Shown in pieces: positions 27,128 to 35,023 of a DNA stretch of 64,000 nt. Position 1 is the stretch's first letter, and each line of letters starts with the position of its first letter. The DNA comes from Plesiomonas sp051652165 (GTDB lineage: Bacteria > Pseudomonadota > Gammaproteobacteria > Enterobacterales > CAMTGL01). Both the position numbers and the translations under genes were made by a program. The notes beneath the pieces were generated by a model. That model was not told where the DNA came from and did no database searches. It was given only the letters and a program-made list of their open reading frames with translations. The stretch spans positions 485,778 to 549,777 of the forward strand of contig NZ_JBOFTR010000016.1 of the NCBI RefSeq assembly GCF_051652165.1, in the 5' to 3' direction.

Positions 27128-29824
27128 TTATCCGATTTTTTTCCATGCACCAAACTGATTGCTTCCTGGAGCTTCACCCTGTGTCCACCACTGGGCTTGC
27201 CACGTTGCACCGTTATAAGTCGCCTTTTCACCTGTTGTATAGGCTTTGGTTGCTGTCCATGCAGCCGTACCTACGGTACTGCCACCTGATGAAGAAACTG
27301 CTTCCCACGGGCCACCCAAATCAGGTTGATTACCTTGCGTCCACCACTTGGCTTTATACTGCACGCCGTTGTACACCACGGTATCACCTGCGACATAAAC
27401 TTTACTTGCGCTCCAGGTGGTTTGGCCGCTGACAACCGGCACATCTTTTACCGTCACCACAACTGATTTCGTTGCGTTAAGCTTACCGTCACTCACCACT
27501 ACCGATACGGTATAGTTAGTGTCTGCGGTAACCGCAGGTGCAGTCACTGTAATTGAAGCAGTATTTAGCGCACTGGCAGTTAAACCAGCAGTATTCCAGC
27601 TATAAGTTAACGGATCATTTTCTGCATCTTTTGCATCTACGGTCAGAACCAGCGTTTTGCCCTCTTCTACCGATAAGGTTGTCGGCAATGTTAGAACAGG
27701 AGCGGTGTTAGTTCCCACTGGTGGTACAGTAACAGGTGCTTTAACGGTAACACTGACGTTATTACTCACAACGTTGGTGCCATCACTGACTTTCAGAGTC
27801 AGACTGTATACCGTATCTTTAGTCACCGCGGGTGCGGTAAATGTCAGCGCCGGAGAGGTGAGGTTAGTGGCAGTAAAACCAGCAGGCAATACCCATGTAT
27901 AACTCAACGTTTGCCCTTCAGGATCACTGGCTGATGCCTGAACAGTAGCACTCTTACTACTGTCAGCCGTTACAGTTGTAGTGACACTAACAACTGGCGG
28001 TTTATTGGTGTTGTTGCCACCCGTACCGGCTACCGAGTGCCCTAATGACTCATGCATAGCATTGAGAATGTCACCGTTATCGCCATCAATTTCCCATGAG
28101 AACAAGCCACCTAACCCATTAGCACGAACATAGTTACCTTTTGCTTGCACTGAACGCGGGTTGTCATAGGTAATCAGCTCGCCGGTACCCTGATTCCAGA
28201 CATACGGAGCTTGTGCTTGCTCGTCATAACCATATTGGAAACCGTTAACACCGGTACCATTGGTTGTGCCCAGTGAGCGTTTTAACAGATCCCAGTAATC
28301 AACCACACCCGCTTCAAACGAGCCTTTTATTGCACCGTTTGCAGTACCAGACATTGGGTTACCCGCAATTTTCAGTGATGCAGGTGTGACACCACTCCAG
28401 CCACGGCCATACATGGCCACACCGACGTTCAGTTTTTTCGCCAACACTTTTTTGGCCAGCATTAGCTTAATAGCATTATCGGTGTTGTAATCGGGTTTAT
28501 TGGTGTAATCCTTACCGCTTGAGTCTTTACCCGTACCCTGACAACGTGCAGCTTCTAAGTGTGAACCGCAATACAGTGCTGCCTGATGACCTGGTTCATT
28601 ATTCCATGCACCGTAGAAGTCATAAGTCATCACGTTAAAACGATCGACATACTGCGAGGCTTCGGCATAGTTGATAACGCCGATTTTGTCGTATCCCGAT
28701 CCGATAGCTGAGGTCAGCTCATAACGCTTACCGGTTTCTGCGCCAACACGATCGAGCATTTCACGCAATTCATGCATTAATGTCACATACGTTGCACCAT
28801 CTTTTGCTGGGTCACCAAGTTTCGGATTAGCACCTTTGCCGCCCGGATATTCCCAGTCAATATCCACACCATCAAAGAATTTCCATGTGCGGATAAACTC
28901 TTCTACCGAATCAACAAAGACTTTACGTTTTGCATTATCGCCAAAAAAGAAGAATGGGTCAGACAGTGTCCAGCCGCCAATAGAAGGCAGAATTTTCAGA
29001 TCAGGATAGCGTTTTTTCAGCGCCATCATGCTGCCAAACGTCCCCTTATAGGAGTCAAATTGCCCCTGTCCGGCTTGTGGCATTTGCAGCGCAGCCCAAG
29101 GATCGTGAATGGCAACTTTGAAATCTTCACGGCCAGAGCATGCTCGTTGCAATGCATTGAAACTGTTACCATTATCAACTTCTTTTAAACCATCATTGAT
29201 ACCCGCACCACCACAAATTGGGGTAAAGCCGTAGTATAAATGGGTCAGGTTTTGTGCAGGGATTTTAGAGACTGGGTATTTACGATCGTAAACGCCCCAC
29301 TCAACAAAGTATGTGCCTACCTGCATATCACTGGTGTTGGTGTAGGACTTATTGTTGGCATCTACCGACATCACTAAAGGATCAAGATGGCTGCCATCAG
29401 TATCGGCAACCACGATAGCTTTTGCATCGCTGGCAGTACAGACTTCAGCTGCGCCCGTGCCGCTGCACAGTGCTATCTGCATCTGATATTTGCCGCCTTT
29501 TTTCACATAGACAGTCGCGCTGTCTTTTTGGGATGCAGCAGAAGCAATGGTTTTTTCAAACACCGGTTTACCGTCGAACAACACTTTCCAGTGATCACCG
29601 GCATCACCAGACCAACGATCCCATGCAACAGGAACCGGAGCGCCGTCTTTATTCACTTTCACTAACGCGTTGTATGACGTGGCTTCTTGGTTAACTTGCA
29701 CGATAGCAAAATTACTCTCGCCCCAAGCCAATACCGGCTTACCCGGTGCGGCCTGTGCGTGACTAATACCTGCCAGCATAAGTGAACAACAAAGTGCAGA
29801 TAGAGGGAATCCTTTAGATTGCAT
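27128..29824 (-). CDS. chiA: Secreted chitinase A, GH18, with two C-terminal chitin-binding modules
   Basis: 898 residues. In order: signal peptide (1-25, ending HAQA); ChiA N-terminal Ig-like domain (about 26-135, starting APGKPVLAWGESNFAIV); GH18 catalytic barrel (about 165-590) with LPSIGGW and the active-site motif FDGVDIDWEYP, the acid being Glu near 322; an insertion domain with VMTYDFYGAW; two PKD/cadherin-like domains of about 90 residues (about 615-795, each with T-D-SK or AKDAENDPLTYSW type strands); and two CBM5/12 chitin-binding modules at the end (each with AKWWTQG or AQWWTQG). It cleaves chitin to chitobiose outside the cell. ATG at 29824 with AAAAGGA before it. Monocistronic. 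Confidence 0.96.
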   Translation of the reverse strand: MQSKGFPLSALCCSLMLAGISHAQAAPGKPVLAWGESNFAIVQVNQEATSYNALVKVNKDGAPVPVAWDRWSGDAGDHWKVLFDGKPVFEKTIASAASQKDSATVYVKKGGKYQMQIALCSGTGAAEVCTASDAKAIVVADTDGSHLDPLVMSVDANNKSYTNTSDMQVGTYFVEWGVYDRKYPVSKIPAQNLTHLYYGFTPICGGAGINDGLKEVDNGNSFNALQRACSGREDFKVAIHDPWAALQMPQAGQGQFDSYKGTFGSMMALKKRYPDLKILPSIGGWTLSDPFFFFGDNAKRKVFVDSVEEFIRTWKFFDGVDIDWEYPGGKGANPKLGDPAKDGATYVTLMHELREMLDRVGAETGKRYELTSAIGSGYDKIGVINYAEASQYVDRFNVMTYDFYGAWNNEPGHQAALYCGSHLEAARCQGTGKDSSGKDYTNKPDYNTDNAIKLMLAKKVLAKKLNVGVAMYGRGWSGVTPASLKIAGNPMSGTANGAIKGSFEAGVVDYWDLLKRSLGTTNGTGVNGFQYGYDEQAQAPYVWNQGTGELITYDNPRSVQAKGNYVRANGLGGLFSWEIDGDNGDILNAMHESLGHSVAGTGGNNTNKPPVVSVTTTVTADSSKSATVQASASDPEGQTLSYTWVLPAGFTATNLTSPALTFTAPAVTKDTVYSLTLKVSDGTNVVSNNVSVTVKAPVTVPPVGTNTAPVLTLPTTLSVEEGKTLVLTVDAKDAENDPLTYSWNTAGLTASALNTASITVTAPAVTADTNYTVSVVVSDGKLNATKSVVVTVKDVPVVSGQTTWSASKVYVAGDTVVYNGVQYKAKWWTQGNQPDLGGPWEAVSSSGGSTVGTAAWTATKAYTTGEKATYNGATWQAQWWTQGEAPGSNQFGAWKKIG

Positions 29825-30297
29825 TACCCGTTCCTTTTAGGTAGGCAAACATAACTACAGTAAGTAACCCTCTATGCGGCACTGTCTGCGTAATAAATCG
29901 TACGATAACAGCCAACAAATCAAGGTAACTCACCATCCAACAAATATTGCATGTCTGTGCTTATTTTTAGACAACAAAAATCATTCATTTTATTTAACAA
30001 AAACACAACATAAGAATAATCGGAAAACAGGGTTTGCAGAATACCCATTAAAAAAAAGCGAAATAGTTCTCATATCAGACATAGAGGAGAGCAAAGAGAA
30101 GGGAAAAAAAAGAAAACCCCACTAGCACAGCAATAAACGCTGAAAAACAGTGAGGTTTATCCTATTAGAAGAGATGATCTGTCAGATAATGAGATCAATA
30201 ACTTATCAATACGAATCGATAATTTTGATAGCTGCACTGCCTGATTCATTGTTCTGTATGCCAAGTTCTTGCACCTCGTTTCAGCACAAAAACAGGG
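29825..30297. other. Gap upstream of chiA
   Basis: About 470 AT-rich bases holding the chiA promoter region and a possible terminator for the upstream hlyIII-family gene. Short plus-strand open frames here have no RBS and an unnatural composition; I call no gene. Confidence 0.55.
30106..30158 (-). terminator. Possible terminator of the hemolysin-III family gene
   Basis: A 10-bp arm (30114-30123) pairs with 30149-30158 with one mismatch over a 25-nt loop, and a run of A on the plus strand gives a T tract on the minus strand. The loop is long, so this is tentative. Confidence 0.4.
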
Positions 30298-30942
30298 TTA
30301 TTTCGCAACATAAAAATATATTGCAAAAAAGTGGCTCATTGCGCCGCCAAGCACAAACAAGTGCCAAATAGCATGGCTAAAAGGAAGCCGTTTTGAAAGA
30401 TAAAAAACAACGCCCACACTGTAAAGTACACCACCCCCAGCTAACAACAGTAACCCCTCCAAAGAGAGTGACTCCGCTAACTGATAAATCACAACTAATG
30501 AGAGCCACCCCATCAGCAAATAGGTAATGACAGAAAGCACTTCAAAGCGATGAATAAACAATAATTTAAAAATAATTCCAAATAATGCCAACGCCCAAAT
30601 GACAAGCATTAAAGACATCGCCAAATGACTTTGCAATGCAACCAATAAAAAAGGGGTATACGTTCCAGCAATGAGTAAGTAAATAGCGCAGTGATCAGCA
30701 ATTTTTAAGCGGTGTTTTCCCACGGGGTTTGTTGCGGCATGATACAGCGTTGAGGCAAGAAACAGCATAATCATACTGATTCCATAAACTGTATAACTAA
30801 ATAGCGCAATAAAACCTTGTTGAGCAGTAATGCCCTGTTTTAATAACAGAAACATACCCACTGCCCCTAGAATTACGCCTAAAGCATGGCTCGTGCTGTT
30901 AGCGAACTCTTCAGCATTAATGCGAGAATATCTTGCTGACAT
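30298..30942 (-). CDS. Hemolysin III / PAQR-family membrane protein
   Basis: 214 residues from the ATG at 30942, which has GGAG seven bases upstream; a longer frame exists but lacks an RBS. Seven membrane segments can be traced. The family signature residues are present: EEFANSTSHALG near the N-terminus, STLYHAATNPVGKHRLKIADHCAIYLLIAGTYTPF in the middle, and HAIWHLFVLGGAMSHFFAI at the end, whose histidines form the metal site of PAQR/hlyIII proteins. E. coli YqfA is the usual comparison. Despite the name, hemolytic activity is not established for most members; membrane-lipid homeostasis is a more likely role. Confidence 0.9.
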   Translation of the reverse strand: MSARYSRINAEEFANSTSHALGVILGAVGMFLLLKQGITAQQGFIALFSYTVYGISMIMLFLASTLYHAATNPVGKHRLKIADHCAIYLLIAGTYTPFLLVALQSHLAMSLMLVIWALALFGIIFKLLFIHRFEVLSVITYLLMGWLSLVVIYQLAESLSLEGLLLLAGGGVLYSVGVVFYLSKRLPFSHAIWHLFVLGGAMSHFFAIYFYVAK

Positions 30943-31044
30943 TAGGTATCTCCAAAAAAGTACGGCATCACATGCCATTTTATCTTAATTTGCAGTATAC
31001 CCTTTTCAGCTTACGCGTGTACTCTCAAATCAAATTAGCCTCTA

Positions 31045-31572
31045 TCAGCAAGTCACACACTGTTTTTTATCTATACGTCGTTGAGCCAAAAAATGAGAAA
31101 AATCCATAACTGGAGGTGCATAACCAAGGTTGGTCATTGAGGCTGAAATTTGCCCCCGATGGTGTACAGCATGAAGTGAAATTTGCATCAACATTTCAGC
31201 AAGTGAAATATTTGCGTCGAGTAGAGGAAGATCATGACAGATACACGTTTTAGTTAAATCTATTTTTTCCTGCATTTTCAATATATTCTGCCAATGATAT
31301 GTCACTGTGTCTAAACGGGCAAATAAGTGCCGAATATCGATAGTAATAATACTATTAGCCGCGATTGCCATACGTTTATTGAGGATCACATTTGTATAGA
31401 AGATCTCTTCTGTTACTAAAAGATGATTTAACGTATTGATAATAGAGCCAAAATAGAGCCCATTATCCTGCACAAGAAGTGCAATCGGTAAACTACGTAA
31501 GGAACGCTGTAGCTGGCCATAAGCCCAATGGTGATAGTGCATTTGATTTTGTAAGTGCAGGTGCAGTGACAT
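31045..31572 (-). CDS. DinB-family four-helix protein
   Basis: A 175-residue protein of the DinB/YfiT-like four-helix-bundle superfamily. It begins HLHLQNQMHYHHWAYGQL, has INTLNHLLVTEEIFY, and SLHAVHHRGQISASMTNLG; the histidines in NHLL and in HAVHHRGQ occupy the three metal-ligand positions of the family. Members are thought to be metal-dependent thiol transferases or stress proteins, but no function can be assigned here. ATG at 31572 with AAGGA 6 bases before it. It is divergent from the argD-type aminotransferase gene. Confidence 0.85.
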   Translation of the reverse strand: MSLHLHLQNQMHYHHWAYGQLQRSLRSLPIALLVQDNGLYFGSIINTLNHLLVTEEIFYTNVILNKRMAIAANSIITIDIRHLFARLDTVTYHWQNILKMQEKIDLTKTCICHDLPLLDANISLAEMLMQISLHAVHHRGQISASMTNLGYAPPVMDFSHFLAQRRIDKKQCVTC

Positions 31573-31720
31573 GGTTATTCCTTGAACTGCATAAGTAGCA
31601 ATATTTTACCCTGCTCACCTCTCCATGTTAATTAAATTAACACCAAGTGAATTAAAAGTTATTCAACTATAGAAAAAGATCACAACAACGTGTTTACTTA
31701 TATCGACCAATGTTGCACTT

Positions 31721-31738
31721 TATGTATATTTAATCAAA
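31721..31738. promoter_or_regulatory. ARG-box-like site 1 (ArgR operator)
   Basis: Matches the 18-bp ARG consensus wNTGAATwwwwATTCANw at all but two defined positions. It is separated from a second box by exactly three bases, the spacing at which ArgR hexamers bind paired boxes in enterobacteria. Confidence 0.65.
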
Positions 31739-31741
31739 ATA

Positions 31742-31759
31742 AATGATTGAATATTCACT
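31742..31759. promoter_or_regulatory. ARG-box-like site 2 (ArgR operator)
   Basis: Second ARG-like box with the intact ATTCA half and two mismatches elsewhere, 21 bp centre-to-centre from the first and about 115 bases before the aminotransferase start. Together the pair supports arginine-controlled expression of the gene. Confidence 0.65.
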
Positions 31760-31871
31760 TATTAGCCTCTACATTGCTAAACACAATAAGTCACTAATGT
31801 AAATAATCGAGCAATAGGGTTCAAAACAAAGCGTTGTAAGCGCAGTTTTCCCTATTTTGCATGGAGTGCAT

Positions 31872-33089
31872 ATGACCTCTTTAAATACTGATTCATTGAT
31901 GAGTATTACTCACCGACCCGATCTCTATTTCACTCACGGTAAAGGGCATTGGCTCTATACAGAAGATAACTCTGCCTATTTAGATTTTGTACAAGGCTGG
32001 GCAGTAAACTGCTTAGGCCACTGCCCTGATGTACTGATACAAGCGTTACACACTCAAGCACAGCAGCTCATTAACCCTAGCCCCGCGTTTTTTAATCAAC
32101 CAATGGCGGAATTAGCAACCCGCCTAACCGAGCTTTCAGGCTTAGATAAAGTGTTCTTTACCAACTCTGGTGCAGAAGCCAATGAGAGTGCAATAAAATT
32201 GGCGCGCCGTTATGGTCAAAAACATAAAAACGGGGCATACAAAATTGTCACGTTTGATAATAGCTTTCATGGTCGCACATTAGGCACAATGTCGGCTACC
32301 GGAAAACCACAGTTTGCCACCCTATTTGAGCCAAAAGTGCCGGGCTTTATCAAAGTGCCTTTTAATGATATTGCTGCCGTGAAAAATGCGATTACTGCCG
32401 ATACAGTAGCCATTATGCTTGAGCCGATTCAAGGCGAGGCAGGCGTTATTCCGGCAGAGCGCGCTTTTATGCAAGCATTAAGACAACTGTGTGATGAAGA
32501 GCATGTGTTGTTAATTGTTGATGAGGTGCAAACGGGTATTGGTCGTACCGGTAAAATGTTTGCTTTTGAGCTGTTTGGTGTGATGCCCGATATGGTGACC
32601 TTAGGTAAAGGGTTGGGCGGTGGCATTCCGCTGGCAGCGCATTTAGCCCGCGAACATGTGTGTTGTTTTGAGCCAGGCGATCAGGGGGGAACATACAATG
32701 GTAATCCTCTGATGTGTGCCGGAGGGCTGGCGGTGGTCAATACCGTTGCACAGGAGCGTTTTCTCCAAAATATTGATGCTAGCAGTGCTTTGTTGGTTGC
32801 TGGATTAAAACGGTTAAGCCAAGAGTTCGATTTGGGTGAGATTCGCGGAGAAGGGTTGTTGCTGGCCTTTGATCTGAAATATCCAATAGCTGAAGAGGCG
32901 GTGAAAGAGGCGCGTTTTCAGCACTTATTACTCAATGCCCCACGGCCAAATATTCTGCGGTTTATGCCCGCACTGACCCTCACCGAACATGAGATCAATG
33001 TGATGCTCACACGCTTACAGCTGATTATTCACAGCTTAGTGATGCCGTATAAAAGAGCGCAGCTCGTCAGTGACGCTATTAGTGGGTAA
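31872..33089 (+). CDS. argD: Acetylornithine/succinylornithine-type aminotransferase
   Basis: A 405-residue class-III PLP aminotransferase. ATG at 31872 with GGAG five bases upstream. The family blocks are VFFTNSGAEANESAIKLAR, FDNSFHGRTLGTMSATG, MLEPIQGEAGVIP, LIVDEVQTGIGRTGKMFAFE and the lysine motif TLGKGLGGGIPLAA (Schiff-base Lys), then GTYNGNPLMCAGGLAV. ArgD converts N-acetylglutamate semialdehyde to N-acetylornithine and often also serves in lysine synthesis. The sequence alone does not exclude a succinylornithine (astC) or broader specificity, but paired ARG-box-like operators upstream favour a biosynthetic argD. It is monocistronic, ending in a terminator shared with dcuC. Confidence 0.85.
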   Translation: MTSLNTDSLMSITHRPDLYFTHGKGHWLYTEDNSAYLDFVQGWAVNCLGHCPDVLIQALHTQAQQLINPSPAFFNQPMAELATRLTELSGLDKVFFTNSGAEANESAIKLARRYGQKHKNGAYKIVTFDNSFHGRTLGTMSATGKPQFATLFEPKVPGFIKVPFNDIAAVKNAITADTVAIMLEPIQGEAGVIPAERAFMQALRQLCDEEHVLLIVDEVQTGIGRTGKMFAFELFGVMPDMVTLGKGLGGGIPLAAHLAREHVCCFEPGDQGGTYNGNPLMCAGGLAVVNTVAQERFLQNIDASSALLVAGLKRLSQEFDLGEIRGEGLLLAFDLKYPIAEEAVKEARFQHLLLNAPRPNILRFMPALTLTEHEINVMLTRLQLIIHSLVMPYKRAQLVSDAISG

Positions 33090-33172
33090 CGCTATTGGTA
33101 AATGGTGCGCTTGATGAATGGATAGTCGCGCGGAAAAATATTAAACCGGAGATGACTCATTCAATCTCACAG

Positions 33173-33206
33173 AAAAAAGAGGCCATCATTGATGGCCTCT
33201 TTTTTT
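33173..33206. terminator. Bidirectional terminator between argD and dcuC
   Basis: A near-perfect palindrome of about 16 bp per arm with A run on the left and T run on the right, so it can stop transcription from both convergent genes. Confidence 0.9.
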
Positions 33207-33280
33207 AAGATTTACGTTACGCGCTAAAATAAACCTAAATAACCATAATATTCACGCCGGCAATATTATGGTGTGGAATA

Positions 33281-34633
33281 TTAGACCGGCACCATAATCT
33301 CAGTCGCCAAAATAACCACCACTAAACCAACAAATACGGGTACAGAGGTACGTTTAACCACTTCAAATGGAGAGAGTTTAGCCATACCGGATGTTGCAAC
33401 AATAACACCGGATACCGGTGAGATAGTACGGCCTAAATTAGACGCTTGCAGCATAGGAATAATTAAAAATGCCGGATTGATACCCATTTGCCCAGCCAAT
33501 TTCGGGATCAGTTCCACAAAGGCATAAAAAGGAGCGTTACCCGATCCGGTCGTAAACGCGGCCAATGTGGTAATCACCACCAGCACCAGCATCATGACAA
33601 ACCCACCATTCCCGAAAGATTGTGCCATTCCCAGTAAATTATCAATAAAACCTACCGTGGTTAACCCTTGAGCAAAGACACCGGCAGCCACCAATAACAT
33701 CACTACGCTGGAAAATGCGTCAGCCATGCCGCGATAGGCAACTTCAAGACCTTTAAAGACCTCTTGCCCATCAAATTTACGGATAAACTCCAGCAGAGCT
33801 GTCAGGATCATACAAATCACTAAAATAGTGACAATATGCAATTTTGGCGCAATATCACCGCTGAAAATCAGAACGCCAATAATTGGGCTGAACGGCAAAA
33901 TGGCATAAAACTTTGGCGCATCAACCTGAATATCACTGACATCCAAACGTTCATGGCTCACACCCTCTTTATTGTCTAAATAACGCTGCCAGAAAAAGTG
34001 TGCAACCGCCATACACAAGATAGCAACAATAGAGATAGGCAGTGTGGTTTTAAATGCAAAATCAATTAGATCTAATCCCGCTGCATTTGCTGCAACGACC
34101 ACATCACCGGAGGTCGGTGATAAAATAATGGCCGCCGGAGATGCACAAATTGCCGCTGCCGCACCACGGCTTATTCCCACATTTACCATCAATGGGAATA
34201 AGGTTGCCATCAGCAACACACCCAGACCCGTCGCCGATGAAACGGCCAATGACATCAGACAAGCGACAAAATAAGCCGCAACCATGAGTACATACGGTGA
34301 TTTAATGCGCTGCAACGGCTTGGCCGTAATTTTCACGACCATATCATTAGCACCAACATGTGTCATATAGGTGGCAAACCCACACAACATCATAATCATC
34401 ATGCCAAGATCACCACCACGGCTCATCAGCAGATATTTAACATACTCCACGACATTGGTGGCTGCATTACCGGTTGACTCAACCCCTTTCGGTAATATTG
34501 AATGACCAAGCAACACTGAAATAATTAACAACAAAATACCGCCGGTCATTAAAACACCGGTTGCAGAGTAGCCTTTAAATATATATCGCCCAACACCTGC
34601 AGCAACAATAACACCTATTAATAATTCCAGCAT
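33281..34633 (-). CDS. dcuC: Anaerobic C4-dicarboxylate transporter DcuC
   Basis: 450 residues from the ATG at 34633 (six bases after AGGG); an ATG two codons upstream lies directly on the Shine-Dalgarno and is unlikely. It is a multi-pass carrier (about 12 segments) with blocks I recognise from E. coli DcuC: FKGYSATGVL, VEYVKYLLMSRGGDLGMMIMMLCGFATYMTHVGAND, SLAVSSATGLGVLLMATLFP, GISRGAAAAICASPAAIILSPTSGDVV, TTGSGNAPFYAFVELIPKLA. It exports succinate (or exchanges it for fumarate) during anaerobic growth. Monocistronic and convergent with argD. A separate DcuB is encoded 11 kb away. Confidence 0.95.
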   Translation of the reverse strand: MLELLIGVIVAAGVGRYIFKGYSATGVLMTGGILLLIISVLLGHSILPKGVESTGNAATNVVEYVKYLLMSRGGDLGMMIMMLCGFATYMTHVGANDMVVKITAKPLQRIKSPYVLMVAAYFVACLMSLAVSSATGLGVLLMATLFPLMVNVGISRGAAAAICASPAAIILSPTSGDVVVAANAAGLDLIDFAFKTTLPISIVAILCMAVAHFFWQRYLDNKEGVSHERLDVSDIQVDAPKFYAILPFSPIIGVLIFSGDIAPKLHIVTILVICMILTALLEFIRKFDGQEVFKGLEVAYRGMADAFSSVVMLLVAAGVFAQGLTTVGFIDNLLGMAQSFGNGGFVMMLVLVVITTLAAFTTGSGNAPFYAFVELIPKLAGQMGINPAFLIIPMLQASNLGRTISPVSGVIVATSGMAKLSPFEVVKRTSVPVFVGLVVVILATEIMVPV

Positions 34634-35023
34634 AGCCATCCCTTTCTATTTCATTTATTCAGTTTCGCCACTCTAAAGTAGCAGGTGTTAGCTCGCTATT
34701 AATTTTCTATTGCGGCGTGATGGTGCTCTATATTTAGCACGAAGAAAGACGATATGGTTTGTTTATTTCTCTCGAAATCTAAGTAGAAACAAAACACATT
34801 ATCATTGGCGATAGTGAAATAAGACAGGATACTGTACCGGTATACTGTGGTGAGTTCACTAATATTGTAGGATAAATAAGATAGGTAGAGATAATGACAA
34901 TAATAGCAACTACAATACTTGATCGATAGCTAGAAATAACCACCAAACCATAATGTAGCATTACCCATTATCGGATAAGCCAACCAAAGCTAACTTATCC
35001 GATTTTATCAGAAGAGACTCAAT
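34634..35023. other. Gap between dcuC and clpB
   Basis: About 390 bases holding the dcuC promoter and the 3' end of the clpB transcript. The only structure seen is a 10-bp hairpin at 34970-35003. A 60-codon minus-strand frame at 34779-34961 has no RBS and is not called. Confidence 0.55.
34970..35003. terminator. Hairpin downstream of clpB, possible terminator
   Basis: A 10-bp perfect stem (ATCGGATAAG with CTTATCCGAT) around a 14-nt loop, about 20 bases behind the clpB stop. The T-rich tail is on the plus-strand side, so its use as a clpB terminator is doubtful. Confidence 0.35.
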
